A DNA stretch of 64,000 nucleotides. Source: Peptostreptococcaceae bacterium. Its GTDB lineage: Bacteria; Bacillota; Clostridia; Peptostreptococcales; Peptostreptococcaceae. Below are positions 50,912 through 58,290 of this stretch, in pieces. The DNA is taken from the NCBI GenBank assembly GCA_902363255.1, contig CABIZO010000002.1, positions 248,001 to 312,000 on the forward strand, in the 5' to 3' direction. The notes under the pieces were generated by a model, which was not told the DNA's origin, did no database searches, and saw nothing but the letters and a program-made list of their open reading frames with translations. Position numbers and translations under genes: made by a program. Each line of letters starts with the position of its first letter. Position 1 is the stretch's first letter.

Positions 50912-52108
50912 ATGAATATTTCAAAAAGAATACAATCAGTTCCATCATCAACGATAATGGAGTTATTAACTTTTGCTGCAAAGGCCAAAAATCAAGGTAA
51001 AAAAGTTTATCATTTAAATATAGGTCAACCAGATATAATAACACCAGAAGGTTTTCTAAAAGCCATAAGAGAATATAAAGGTGAAGTTTTAGAGTATGCT
51101 TTATCGGAAGGTTTGCCAGAGCTTATTGAAGCTATAAGAAAGTATTATACTAATTATAACTTAGAATTTGAAAATGATGAGATTTTAATTACCAATGGAG
51201 GTAGTGAAGCATTATTATTTACCATGCTTACTATTTGTGACGAAGGTGATAATGTATTAGTTCCTGAGCCTTTTTACTCAAATTATTTAAATTTTTCAAA
51301 ATCAGTAGGAGTGAATATTAATCCTATTACTACTTTTGCTGAAAATGGATTCCATTTACCAAACAAAGATGAAATAGTATCAAAAATTAATGATAAAACT
51401 AAGGCTATATTATTTTCTAATCCAGGTAATCCAACAGGTGTAGTATATACTAAAGAAGAATTGGAAATGATTGCTGATATAGCAGTTGAACATAATCTAT
51501 GGATAATAGCAGATGAAGTTTACAGAGAATTTGTTTATGAAGGTGAGTATATAAGTATAGGAACTATTGACAGAGTAAAAGATAGAGCTATAATTGTAGA
51601 TTCTGTTTCAAAACGATATAGTGCTTGTGGTGCAAGAATTGGTTCTTTAGCTTCTAAGAACAAGCCATTTATGGAAGGAATACTTAAACTGTGCCAAGCT
51701 AGATTGTCTGTACCTACTTTGGAACAAGTAGGAGCTATAGAACTTTATAAAACAAATAGTTCATACTTGAAAGAAGTAAATGAAGAATACAAACAAAGAA
51801 GAGATGTACTATATAATGAACTTATGAAAGTTCCTGGAGTAATTTGCAAAAAGCCAAGTGGCGCTTTTTACATTGTGGCAAAACTACCTGTAAAAAATGC
51901 AGATCACTTTACAAAATGGTTATTAAGTGATTTTGAGATAAATGGAGAAACAGTAATGCCTTGTCCAGCAGAAGGTTTTTATCAAACAGCAGGTTTGGGA
52001 GTTGATGAAATAAGATTGGCATATATACTAAATACTCAAGATTTAACGAAAGCAGCAATACTTTTGAAAGAAGGTTTAGAAATGTATCTTAAAATAAACA
52101 AAGAATAA
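50912..52108 (+). CDS. PLP-dependent class I/II aminotransferase
   Basis: The 398-aa protein has the fold type I pattern: NIGQPDIITPEGFLKAI, the TNGGSEALLFTMLTICDEGD loop binding the cofactor phosphate, NPGNPTGVVYTKEEL, ADEVYREFVYEG and the Schiff-base Lys in DSVSKRYSACGARIG. KKPSGAFYIVAKLPV completes the small domain. It resembles aspartate/aromatic-type aminotransferases of subgroup I. Substrate is not readable. Given the Tyr/Phe module downstream, an aromatic amino acid role is possible but unproven. Confidence 0.9.
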   Translation: MNISKRIQSVPSSTIMELLTFAAKAKNQGKKVYHLNIGQPDIITPEGFLKAIREYKGEVLEYALSEGLPELIEAIRKYYTNYNLEFENDEILITNGGSEALLFTMLTICDEGDNVLVPEPFYSNYLNFSKSVGVNINPITTFAENGFHLPNKDEIVSKINDKTKAILFSNPGNPTGVVYTKEELEMIADIAVEHNLWIIADEVYREFVYEGEYISIGTIDRVKDRAIIVDSVSKRYSACGARIGSLASKNKPFMEGILKLCQARLSVPTLEQVGAIELYKTNSSYLKEVNEEYKQRRDVLYNELMKVPGVICKKPSGAFYIVAKLPVKNADHFTKWLLSDFEINGETVMPCPAEGFYQTAGLGVDEIRLAYILNTQDLTKAAILLKEGLEMYLKINKE

Positions 52109-52125
52109 AATATTTATATTTTAAT

Positions 52126-52158
52126 AAAAACAGAGTTTAATATATAACTCTGTTTTTT
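52126..52158 (+). terminator. Intrinsic terminator
   Basis: AAAACAGAGTT / AACTCTGTTTT with T run. Confidence 0.88.
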
Positions 52159-52268
52159 AATATTATGTAACTATTTTAGTATGAAAGATAATGTACAAGC
52201 ATTATTTACGACACTATTCTCAAATTCAAATACAGGGATAGAGTAAATTTTACATAATCTTGAAATTT

Positions 52269-52361
52269 GGTAACATTCCTGTAATCATATGTGTTACTAT
52301 TTTGTAATCCTAAGTGACAACTGTGTAACTGTAATTTTTCAAGGGGTAATGATATTATAAT
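52269..52361 (+). promoter_or_regulatory. Tandem WalR-type boxes and -10 before the KE-rich secreted protein
   Basis: GGTAAC-ATTCC-TGTAAT (52269-52285, 11 of 12 consensus positions) and TGTTAC-TATTT-TGTAAT (52292-52308, exact) are spaced 23 bases apart. A TATAAT -10 lies at 52356-52361, about 47 bases downstream, with no good -35. This layout fits an activated promoter. It explains most of the 320-base gap before the gene. Confidence 0.65.
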
Positions 52362-52428
52362 AATATAAATAAAAGAAAAAAGATAAAAACCAATAAATCT
52401 TAAAATAAATTATGAGGAAGTGTTGAAA

Positions 52429-53055
52429 ATGAAAAAAGGAATTATAGCAATAACTTTATTATTAACAGGAGCATTATTAATAACTCCAATTACAAATGCA
52501 ATCTCACAAAATGATGAACAAGAAAATGTAAAACCAGTAAAAGTTGAGCAAGCTACAAATACTGAAAATACACAAGTTGTAACAAATAGTGAAGGTAAAA
52601 CAACACAAAATGAAAATACTACTAAACCTGTAAAATCTGAAACTACAGTAGCAGAAAATAAAGAGCCTGTAAAAGAAGAAGTAAAGGTAGATAATAAAAA
52701 AGAAGAGGTAAAAGTAGATAATAAAAAGGAAGAATCTAAAAAAGAAGAATCTAGTAAACCAGCTGAAGAAACAGTTGTAGATGACGACAAATATAAAGAA
52801 GAAGTTCAAACAGGAATGACAAAATCAGAAGCTAAAGCAATTTTAAATAAATATATAAAAGAGGTTGAAGAAGCTGATTTTACTTATACATACCAAGGTG
52901 ATGAAAATACTTTTGAGGCAATGCAAGAAAAAGGAATAAGAGGATATGTATTTTTACCAGATATAGAAACTGATATGGCTTACTTAGTAGATAAAGATAA
53001 TGGATCAATATATTTCTTCCATCCATCAGGATACTTTGAATTACTACAAAAATAA
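52429..53055 (+). CDS. Secreted Lys/Glu-rich protein of unknown function
   Basis: ATG 52429 follows GAGGAAG. The 208-aa protein has a signal peptide (ending near TNAIS, residue 25), a long low-complexity linker (about 30-125) rich in K, E and V with tandem KVDNKKEEV repeats, and a compact C-terminal domain (about 128-208: GMTKSEAKAILNKYIKEVEEADFTYTYQGDENTF..GYVFLPDIETDMAYLVDKDNGSIYFFHPSGYF). The linker suggests it spans the wall. Tandem WalR-type boxes upstream place it in the wall-stress group. The C-terminal family is not recognised. Confidence 0.7.
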   Translation: MKKGIIAITLLLTGALLITPITNAISQNDEQENVKPVKVEQATNTENTQVVTNSEGKTTQNENTTKPVKSETTVAENKEPVKEEVKVDNKKEEVKVDNKKEESKKEESSKPAEETVVDDDKYKEEVQTGMTKSEAKAILNKYIKEVEEADFTYTYQGDENTFEAMQEKGIRGYVFLPDIETDMAYLVDKDNGSIYFFHPSGYFELLQK

Positions 53056-53068
53056 TATAAAGTAAATT

Positions 53069-53106
53069 AAGAACTTAGCGCTATATGAAGTGCTAAGTTC
53101 TTTTTA
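53069..53106 (+). terminator. Intrinsic terminator
   Basis: AAGAACTTAGC / GCTAAGTTCTT with a five-T tail. Confidence 0.88.
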
Positions 53107-53171
53107 AATTGAAGACAATAAACAGATAATCATAATAATTTGTATGGGGTAAAAAATAAAAATAAATAATG

Positions 53172-53200
53172 TTGACAATATATATAAAATATATTATACT
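53172..53200 (+). promoter_or_regulatory. Promoter of the BMP lipoprotein gene
   Basis: TTGACA (53172-53177), 17-base spacer, TATACT (53195-53200). Confidence 0.85.
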
Positions 53201-53232
53201 ACCTTAAGAATTAAATATTGATACTTTAAAAT

Positions 53233-53327
53233 AGTCCAGAGAGGCTAAAAAGAATAGTTACATATTTTATTAATATTAGTGTGTAGGCATCCTTTTATCC
53301 TTTTGGGTAAAGGGATTTTTTTATTAC
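53233..53327 (+). promoter_or_regulatory. PyrR-type attenuator
   Basis: AGTCCAGAGAGGCT at 53233-53246 is the conserved PyrR-binding loop of pyr attenuators. About 45 bases later comes a terminator hairpin (ATCC..TTTTATCC / GGTAAAGGGAT, about 53289-53318) followed by seven T. With UMP bound, PyrR would stabilise the binding hairpin and let the terminator form. The controlled gene is a nucleoside-binding lipoprotein rather than a pyrimidine biosynthesis gene. Confidence 0.75.
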
Positions 53328-53416
53328 CCCAAATAACTGAAAAAGAAGTTATAAATAATATGTAAACATACAAGTGTCATTATGTAATAATTTTAAGACA
53401 GAGAGGTAAAGACAAA

Positions 53417-54451
53417 ATGAAATTCAAAAAAATAGTAACACTTGCAATGGCAGGAATTATATCAACATCATTTTTAACAGGGTGTGCAGGAAAATCAGAT
53501 GATGAAGGAAGTAACAAAGATAAATATACAGTTGCTATGATAACAGATGTTGCAGGAGTAAATGATCAATCATTTAATCAGTCAGCATGGGAAGGTTTAG
53601 AAAGAGCTAAAAAAGAATTAGGTGTAGAAATTAAATATTTAGAATCAAAGCAAGATGCAGATTATGCAACAAATGTTGAAACACTAGTAGATGAAGAAGT
53701 GGATTTAATTGTAGGGGTAGGTTCAAAATTATCACAAACAATAGAAACGGCTGCAAAAGATTATCCGGAGCAAAAATTCTTAATGGTAGATGAAACATTT
53801 GAACAAATACCTTCAAATGTAAAGTCAGTATTATTTAATGCAGAACAATCGGCTTACTTAGTAGGTTTAATAGCTGCTAAAATGAGTGAAACGAATAATG
53901 TAGGATTTATAGGTGGAATGCAACTTTCAGTTATAGATACTTTTAAATATGGATATATGGCTGGTGTAAAAACAGCAAACACTGATTGTGAAATACAGTC
54001 ACAATATGCAAACTCTTTTACTGATCAAGCAAAAGGAAAAGCAATAGCTAATCAAATGATGGCAAATAAAGCAGATGTAATATTTATAGCAGGTGGAGAT
54101 GTTGGAACAGGTGCTATAGAAGCTATAAAAGAATCTGGGAAATATGGAATAGGTGTAGATAGAGATCAAAGTGATTTAGCAGTTGATAATGTATTAACTT
54201 CAGCCATAAAAAGAGTTGATGTTGGAATATATGAAACAGTGAAAGATTTTGTTAACGGAAAATTTGAAGGTGGAACAGAAACAGTATATGGTTTAGAAGA
54301 AAATGCAGTAGGGATACCAGATACTACTAAAAATTTAGTCCCACAAGATATATTAGATTATGTTAATGAACAAATTGAAAAATTACAAGGTGGAGAAATA
54401 ACAGTTCCAAAAACAGAAGAAGAGTATAATGAATTTATAAAAAGTTTATAA
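53417..54451 (+). CDS. BMP-family nucleoside-binding lipoprotein (PnrA-like)
   Basis: The 344-aa protein has a lipoprotein signal (lipobox LTGC, Cys about residue 23) and the BMP/PnrA fold: YTVAMITDVAGVNDQSFNQSAWEGL, DLIVGVGSKLSQTIETAA, FLMVDETFEQIPSNVKSVLFNAEQSAYLVG, VGFIGGMQLSVI and GVDRDQSDLA. PnrA-type proteins bind purine or pyrimidine nucleosides for an ABC importer. No ABC ATPase or permease follows here, so the transporter must be encoded elsewhere. The PyrR attenuator in front suggests uridine or cytidine as ligand. Confidence 0.9.
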   Translation: MKFKKIVTLAMAGIISTSFLTGCAGKSDDEGSNKDKYTVAMITDVAGVNDQSFNQSAWEGLERAKKELGVEIKYLESKQDADYATNVETLVDEEVDLIVGVGSKLSQTIETAAKDYPEQKFLMVDETFEQIPSNVKSVLFNAEQSAYLVGLIAAKMSETNNVGFIGGMQLSVIDTFKYGYMAGVKTANTDCEIQSQYANSFTDQAKGKAIANQMMANKADVIFIAGGDVGTGAIEAIKESGKYGIGVDRDQSDLAVDNVLTSAIKRVDVGIYETVKDFVNGKFEGGTETVYGLEENAVGIPDTTKNLVPQDILDYVNEQIEKLQGGEITVPKTEEEYNEFIKSL

Positions 54452-54457
54452 AAATAG

Positions 54458-54486
54458 TTGACAATATAAAAAAATGAAACTACTAT
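54458..54486 (+). promoter_or_regulatory. Promoter of the first T-box unit
   Basis: TTGACA (54458-54463), 17-base spacer, TACTAT (54481-54486). Confidence 0.8.
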
Positions 54487-54492
54487 TAAATC

Positions 54493-54772
54493 AAATTAAA
54501 AATGTAAGCGATGATAAGAACAAGTAGTAATTAAAAGAGAAGTATACAGAAAGTTACCGGTTGATGAGAGGTGCATAGTTATTTGATTATGAATACATCT
54601 TGGAGCTTCACACTGAAGAACTTTGGTTTGGTAGGATGTGACGTATTCACGCGTTATAGTGACAGAGTATTCCTAGGAGTACTTATAGAGGTAAGTAATG
54701 TGAGTTACTTATAAATTAAGGTGGTAACACGAGATAAGCTCTCGTCCTTTTGAGGACGAGGGCTTTTTTTAT
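54493..54772 (+). promoter_or_regulatory. T-box leader, specifier read as UAC (Tyr)
   Basis: A tRNA-sensing leader: stem I landmarks GATGATAAGAAC and CCGGTTGATGAGAGGTGC, specifier region GAA-TAC-ATCTTGGAGC with TAC at 54594-54596, then the T-box AAGGTGGTAACACGAGA and a terminator CTCGTCC / GGACGAG with T run (54740-54770). The TGGT bulge pairs with an acceptor end whose discriminator is A, as in tRNA-Tyr. Uncharged tRNA-Tyr would turn on the downstream symporter. The codon register rests on comparison with the second leader, which has TTC at the same place. Confidence 0.88.
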
Positions 54773-54960
54773 TTTTAGATAAGCCACAAATAAAATGTGT
54801 GATAAATTTTAAGTTTAAAATACAGAATATTTTGAAAAAATAAACTCATGAGTAAAGTAATTATAGTAAGTGTATTTTAATAAAGTAGTTGCAACCTTTA
54901 TAAAAATACAATATGTAAAAAACATACTTAAAAATAATTTATAAAAAGGGGGAAATTAAA

Positions 54961-56409
54961 ATGAATATACCATTAATAATTGTTATTTTATACGTAATAA
55001 TGTTACTTGGAATTAGTGTTGTTGTATCAAAAAAATCTAAAAAAGACGGCGGAGATGATTTTTTATTATATAAAAATAAAAATAGTACAATGGTTACAGC
55101 TGTTACAATAGCAGGTGTGGCAATAGGTGGAGCATCTACTATAGGTATAGCAGAAAATGCATTTTCAGTAGGTTTATCAGCAGGTTGGTACAATGTGGCC
55201 TGGGCTTTTGGAGCAATAATAGCAAGTTTTACCATAGTGAAAAAGTTAAGAAAATCAGGATTTAGTACAGTTACAAAGTTAATTCAATCAGTATATGATG
55301 AAAAAGCAGGAGTAATGATGACCATAGCAATGATAATAATTCAGTGTACAATTATAGCTCTTCAATATATAGCAGGTGGATCAATATTATCTAGTTTGTT
55401 ACCAGATGTATTTGATATGAAAACTGCCACATTCTTCAGTTTCTTAATCTTTATGTTAGTAGGATTTGTAGGAGGAATGGGATCAGCAAGTATAAGTAAT
55501 ATATTAAATATTTCTTTGATTTATATAGGTGTAATTGCATCAGCAGTACTAGTTTTATTCAATCAAGGTGGATGGGAAGCTGCTCAGGTAATGGCAGCCA
55601 ATACACTAGATGTACCATATATGAGTTTAACTTCGGGTATGGGGATACCTGCAATTATAGCCTGGATGATAGTTATGTGTGGTAACACAAACTCAGTACA
55701 AGGAGTTGTTCAAATAGGTTTAACATCTAAAGATGATAAAAGCGCAGTAAATGGATTTAGAATAGGGGCACTTTTAATGATACCTATAGGATTTATATGT
55801 GCTATGCTTGGGATAGCTTCTAAAGCATTAATTCCTAATGTGGAAGCAACACAAGCACTTCCAATGATCATAATGAGTTTACCACCAGTTATGGCAGGAC
55901 TTACACTATCAGCATTATGGGCAGCTGATATGTCAACAGCATGTAGCATGTTAATAGGATGTTCTACTACAGTTAGTCATGATGTATTTTTTAAAACAAA
56001 AGCAGGAAGTAAGCTAAAAGATAAATCATTTATGATAAATAAAATAATAATATTAGTAGTTGGAATTTTAACTTATATATTATCATCACAGCTTGGAACT
56101 ATATTAAGTGCAATGAAAGTATGTTTATCAATGGCAATAGGAACTTCTATAATAGTAGTGGCAGGGCTTTGGTGTCCTAAGTTTTCAAGTAAAAATGCAG
56201 GATTTTTCACCATATTATCTTCAATATTTGCAGCAGGTGCATGGTTAGTGTTCCCAGCTCTTCATGAAATTTTTAAAGATATAGGGTACTGGATGATAGT
56301 AGTAAGTGGAATAACATTTGTACTTATAAGTTTAGTTGAAAAAAATAAGGTAATAGTAAATGATGAAGAAAAAGTTTTAGTTAATTTAAATTTAGTTAGA
56401 AATAAATAA
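54961..56409 (+). CDS. Sodium:solute symporter (SSS family), Tyr T-box controlled
   Basis: The 482-aa protein has about 13 membrane helices. SSS features include GGASTIGIAENAFSVGLSAGWYNVAWAFGA near the N-terminus, FVGGMGSASISNILNISLIYIGV, and ALWAADMSTACSMLIGCSTTVSHD. A close paralogue lies at 58291 (most residues identical). The family imports amino acids, sugars, carboxylates or vitamins with Na+. Control by a leader read as Tyr suggests tyrosine or a tyrosine-derived acid as cargo. GGGGG precedes the ATG. Confidence 0.88.
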   Translation: MNIPLIIVILYVIMLLGISVVVSKKSKKDGGDDFLLYKNKNSTMVTAVTIAGVAIGGASTIGIAENAFSVGLSAGWYNVAWAFGAIIASFTIVKKLRKSGFSTVTKLIQSVYDEKAGVMMTIAMIIIQCTIIALQYIAGGSILSSLLPDVFDMKTATFFSFLIFMLVGFVGGMGSASISNILNISLIYIGVIASAVLVLFNQGGWEAAQVMAANTLDVPYMSLTSGMGIPAIIAWMIVMCGNTNSVQGVVQIGLTSKDDKSAVNGFRIGALLMIPIGFICAMLGIASKALIPNVEATQALPMIIMSLPPVMAGLTLSALWAADMSTACSMLIGCSTTVSHDVFFKTKAGSKLKDKSFMINKIIILVVGILTYILSSQLGTILSAMKVCLSMAIGTSIIVVAGLWCPKFSSKNAGFFTILSSIFAAGAWLVFPALHEIFKDIGYWMIVVSGITFVLISLVEKNKVIVNDEEKVLVNLNLVRNK

Positions 56410-56432
56410 ATTCAGAAAATTTTAAAAATGTG

Positions 56433-56461
56433 TTGACAAAGATGAAAAATATAACTACTAT
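56433..56461 (+). promoter_or_regulatory. Promoter of the second T-box unit
   Basis: TTGACA (56433-56438), 17-base spacer, TACTAT (56456-56461). Confidence 0.8.
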
Positions 56462-56466
56462 TTAGA

Positions 56467-56751
56467 TATAAATTTCAGATTATGGAAATGCGATGATAAG
56501 AAGTAGTAATAATTATACGAGGTAAACAGAAAGTAACCGGTTGATGAGAGGTGCGAACTAAGTTAATTATGAATTCATCTTTGAGCTTCACACTGAAGGG
56601 CATAGCTTGGTAGGATGTGACGTGATAACACACGTTATAGTGTTAGGGTATTCCAAGGAGTACTTACTAAGATAAGCAATGTGAGTTGTTTATAAATTAA
56701 GGTGGTAACGCGAGATAGGCTCTCGTCCTTTAGAGGACGAGGGCTTTTTTT
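56467..56751 (+). promoter_or_regulatory. T-box leader, specifier read as UUC (Phe)
   Basis: Nearly identical in layout to the leader at 54493: CCGGTTGATGAGAGGTGC, then GAA-TTC-ATC with TTC at 56574-56576, T-box AAGGTGGTAACGCGAGA and terminator CTCGTCC / GGACGAG (56721-56750). The change from TAC to TTC at the same position supports both the register and a switch in tRNA from Tyr to Phe. It controls the LarA-like gene and the second symporter. Confidence 0.88.
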
Positions 56752-56810
56752 AATTCTTAGAAAACTATAATTTATCTGCTTTATGGATAAAGTGTAATTT
56801 ACAACTGATT

Positions 56811-56892
56811 AAAGGAGCAACGGGCCTGCTTTTCAAGGGCGTTGGTGACATGAAGCAGAACATCCATTCAGTGGATTAAGTGAATTTTTTTA
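56811..56892 (+). ncRNA. Pseudoknot-capable RNA element behind the Phe T-box
   Basis: Two interlocked stems are possible: CAACG (56818-56822) with CGTTG (56840-56844), and CTGCTT (56826-56831) with AAGCAG (56853-56858), an H-type pseudoknot. A weak hairpin with T run (ATTCA / TGAAT, 56866-56891) follows and could end transcription. It sits between the T-box terminator and the LarA-like ORF. It matches no riboswitch consensus I can recall. Confidence 0.4.
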
Positions 56893-56990
56893 TTAACACT
56901 AGAAGTAGATGCAGAATAATTATAAAAATAGGTTACTGAATATTCTGCAATTTATACAATAAGCAGAATACAAATATTTGGAGGTTAATT

Positions 56991-58268
56991 ATGAATACAG
57001 TGGAATTAAAATATGGAAAAGAAAAGATCAGTATTAATTTAGAGGGAGCAAAGTCAGTAGAAATTTTAAATGAGAAACCCATGGATGAAATAAAAGATTT
57101 ACATGAAGCTTTTATAAAAGGTATAACTACAGAAGTTGTAAACTCAAAACCTTTAAATGAAATTATAGATAAAGATGATAAAGTAACTATAGTAATTAGC
57201 GATTTAACACGATTTTGGCAAAGACAAGATTTAATATGTGAGCAATTGGTAAATTACTTAACTGAAGAATTAAAGGTAAAATATGAAAATATAGTTGTGG
57301 TTGTGGCTCTTGGAAGTCATAGAAAACAAAGTGAAGAAGAACTTTGTAAACTGGCTTCAAAGTCAGTTTATGATAAGGTAAAAGTAGTAAATCATGATTG
57401 TGATGCAGATGATTTGGTGAAAGTTGGAACAACTCCATCAGGAACAGAAGTGTATGTTAATCCTTTAGTTGTAGAAAGAAAGGTAATAATGGTGACAGGG
57501 ACAGTGCATCATATAATGGCAGGATTTGGAGGAGGACGAAAAAGTGTAATACCTGGTGTGGCTGGAAGGCAAACAATAAGACAAAATCATATTCAAAGTT
57601 TAAGTAAAACAGAAAAAAGATCAGATCCTTTAGTTGGAGCAAGACTCTTAAATCATAATCCAATAAACGAAGATATGAATGAAGCTGCAAAACTTATAGA
57701 TGTGGCTTTTGGGATAAATATAATAGTAAATTCATCATCAAAACATAGCAAATTAATATGTGGTGATTTCCATGATGCATGGTTAAAAAGTTGTAAATAT
57801 GTTGATGATTCTTATGGATTACCAATAAAAAAAGAAGCTGATATAGTAATTGCAAGTTGCGGAGGATATCCAAAAGATATTAACTTATATCAATCAACAA
57901 AATCATTGTTTAATGCAACTAGAGCAGTAAAAAAGGGAGGTACATTAATATTACTAGCTGAGTGTAGTGAAGGTGGTGGAGCACCAGATTTCTTTAGTTG
58001 GATAGATCCATTAAAAAGAGGTGTTTTGGATGAAGAACTAAGAGCAAACTTTACTATAGGCGGATATATATTTTATGCAGCATGTGAAGCTATATCAAAA
58101 TGCAATGTTATGATGTTAAGTTCTATAGATACTGAAGTAGTAAAAGATATGAAAATAACTGCTTCAGATAATATAAAAGAATTACTAGATAAAGTGAATT
58201 TTAAAAATAAAGATGTATATGTAATTCCTTATGGAGGAAATGTGGTTCCTTTATTGGAAGAAGACTAA
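56991..58268 (+). CDS. LarA-superfamily nickel-pincer racemase/epimerase
   Basis: The 425-aa protein belongs to the lactate racemase (LarA, DUF2088) family. Its catalytic residues align with those known from Lactobacillus plantarum LarA almost number for number: R74 (SDLTR), H110 (LGSHR), H174 (VHHIMAGF), K184 (GGGRKSV, attachment site for the pincer cofactor) and H200 (RQNH). LarA homologues racemise many alpha-hydroxyacids, including phenyllactate in characterised relatives. Expression under a Phe T-box with a symporter makes an aryl-lactate a good candidate substrate. LarB, LarC and LarE, needed for the cofactor, are not in this window. Confidence 0.88.
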   Translation: MNTVELKYGKEKISINLEGAKSVEILNEKPMDEIKDLHEAFIKGITTEVVNSKPLNEIIDKDDKVTIVISDLTRFWQRQDLICEQLVNYLTEELKVKYENIVVVVALGSHRKQSEEELCKLASKSVYDKVKVVNHDCDADDLVKVGTTPSGTEVYVNPLVVERKVIMVTGTVHHIMAGFGGGRKSVIPGVAGRQTIRQNHIQSLSKTEKRSDPLVGARLLNHNPINEDMNEAAKLIDVAFGINIIVNSSSKHSKLICGDFHDAWLKSCKYVDDSYGLPIKKEADIVIASCGGYPKDINLYQSTKSLFNATRAVKKGGTLILLAECSEGGGAPDFFSWIDPLKRGVLDEELRANFTIGGYIFYAACEAISKCNVMMLSSIDTEVVKDMKITASDNIKELLDKVNFKNKDVYVIPYGGNVVPLLEED

Positions 58269-58290
58269 ATTTATTAGGGGGGAAAATATT

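Noticed and set aside
52504..52809. Phe/Ser-rich minus-strand frames opposite the KE-rich secreted protein
   Set aside because: They are complements of AAA/GAA-rich codons; the plus-strand gene has RBS and signal peptide.
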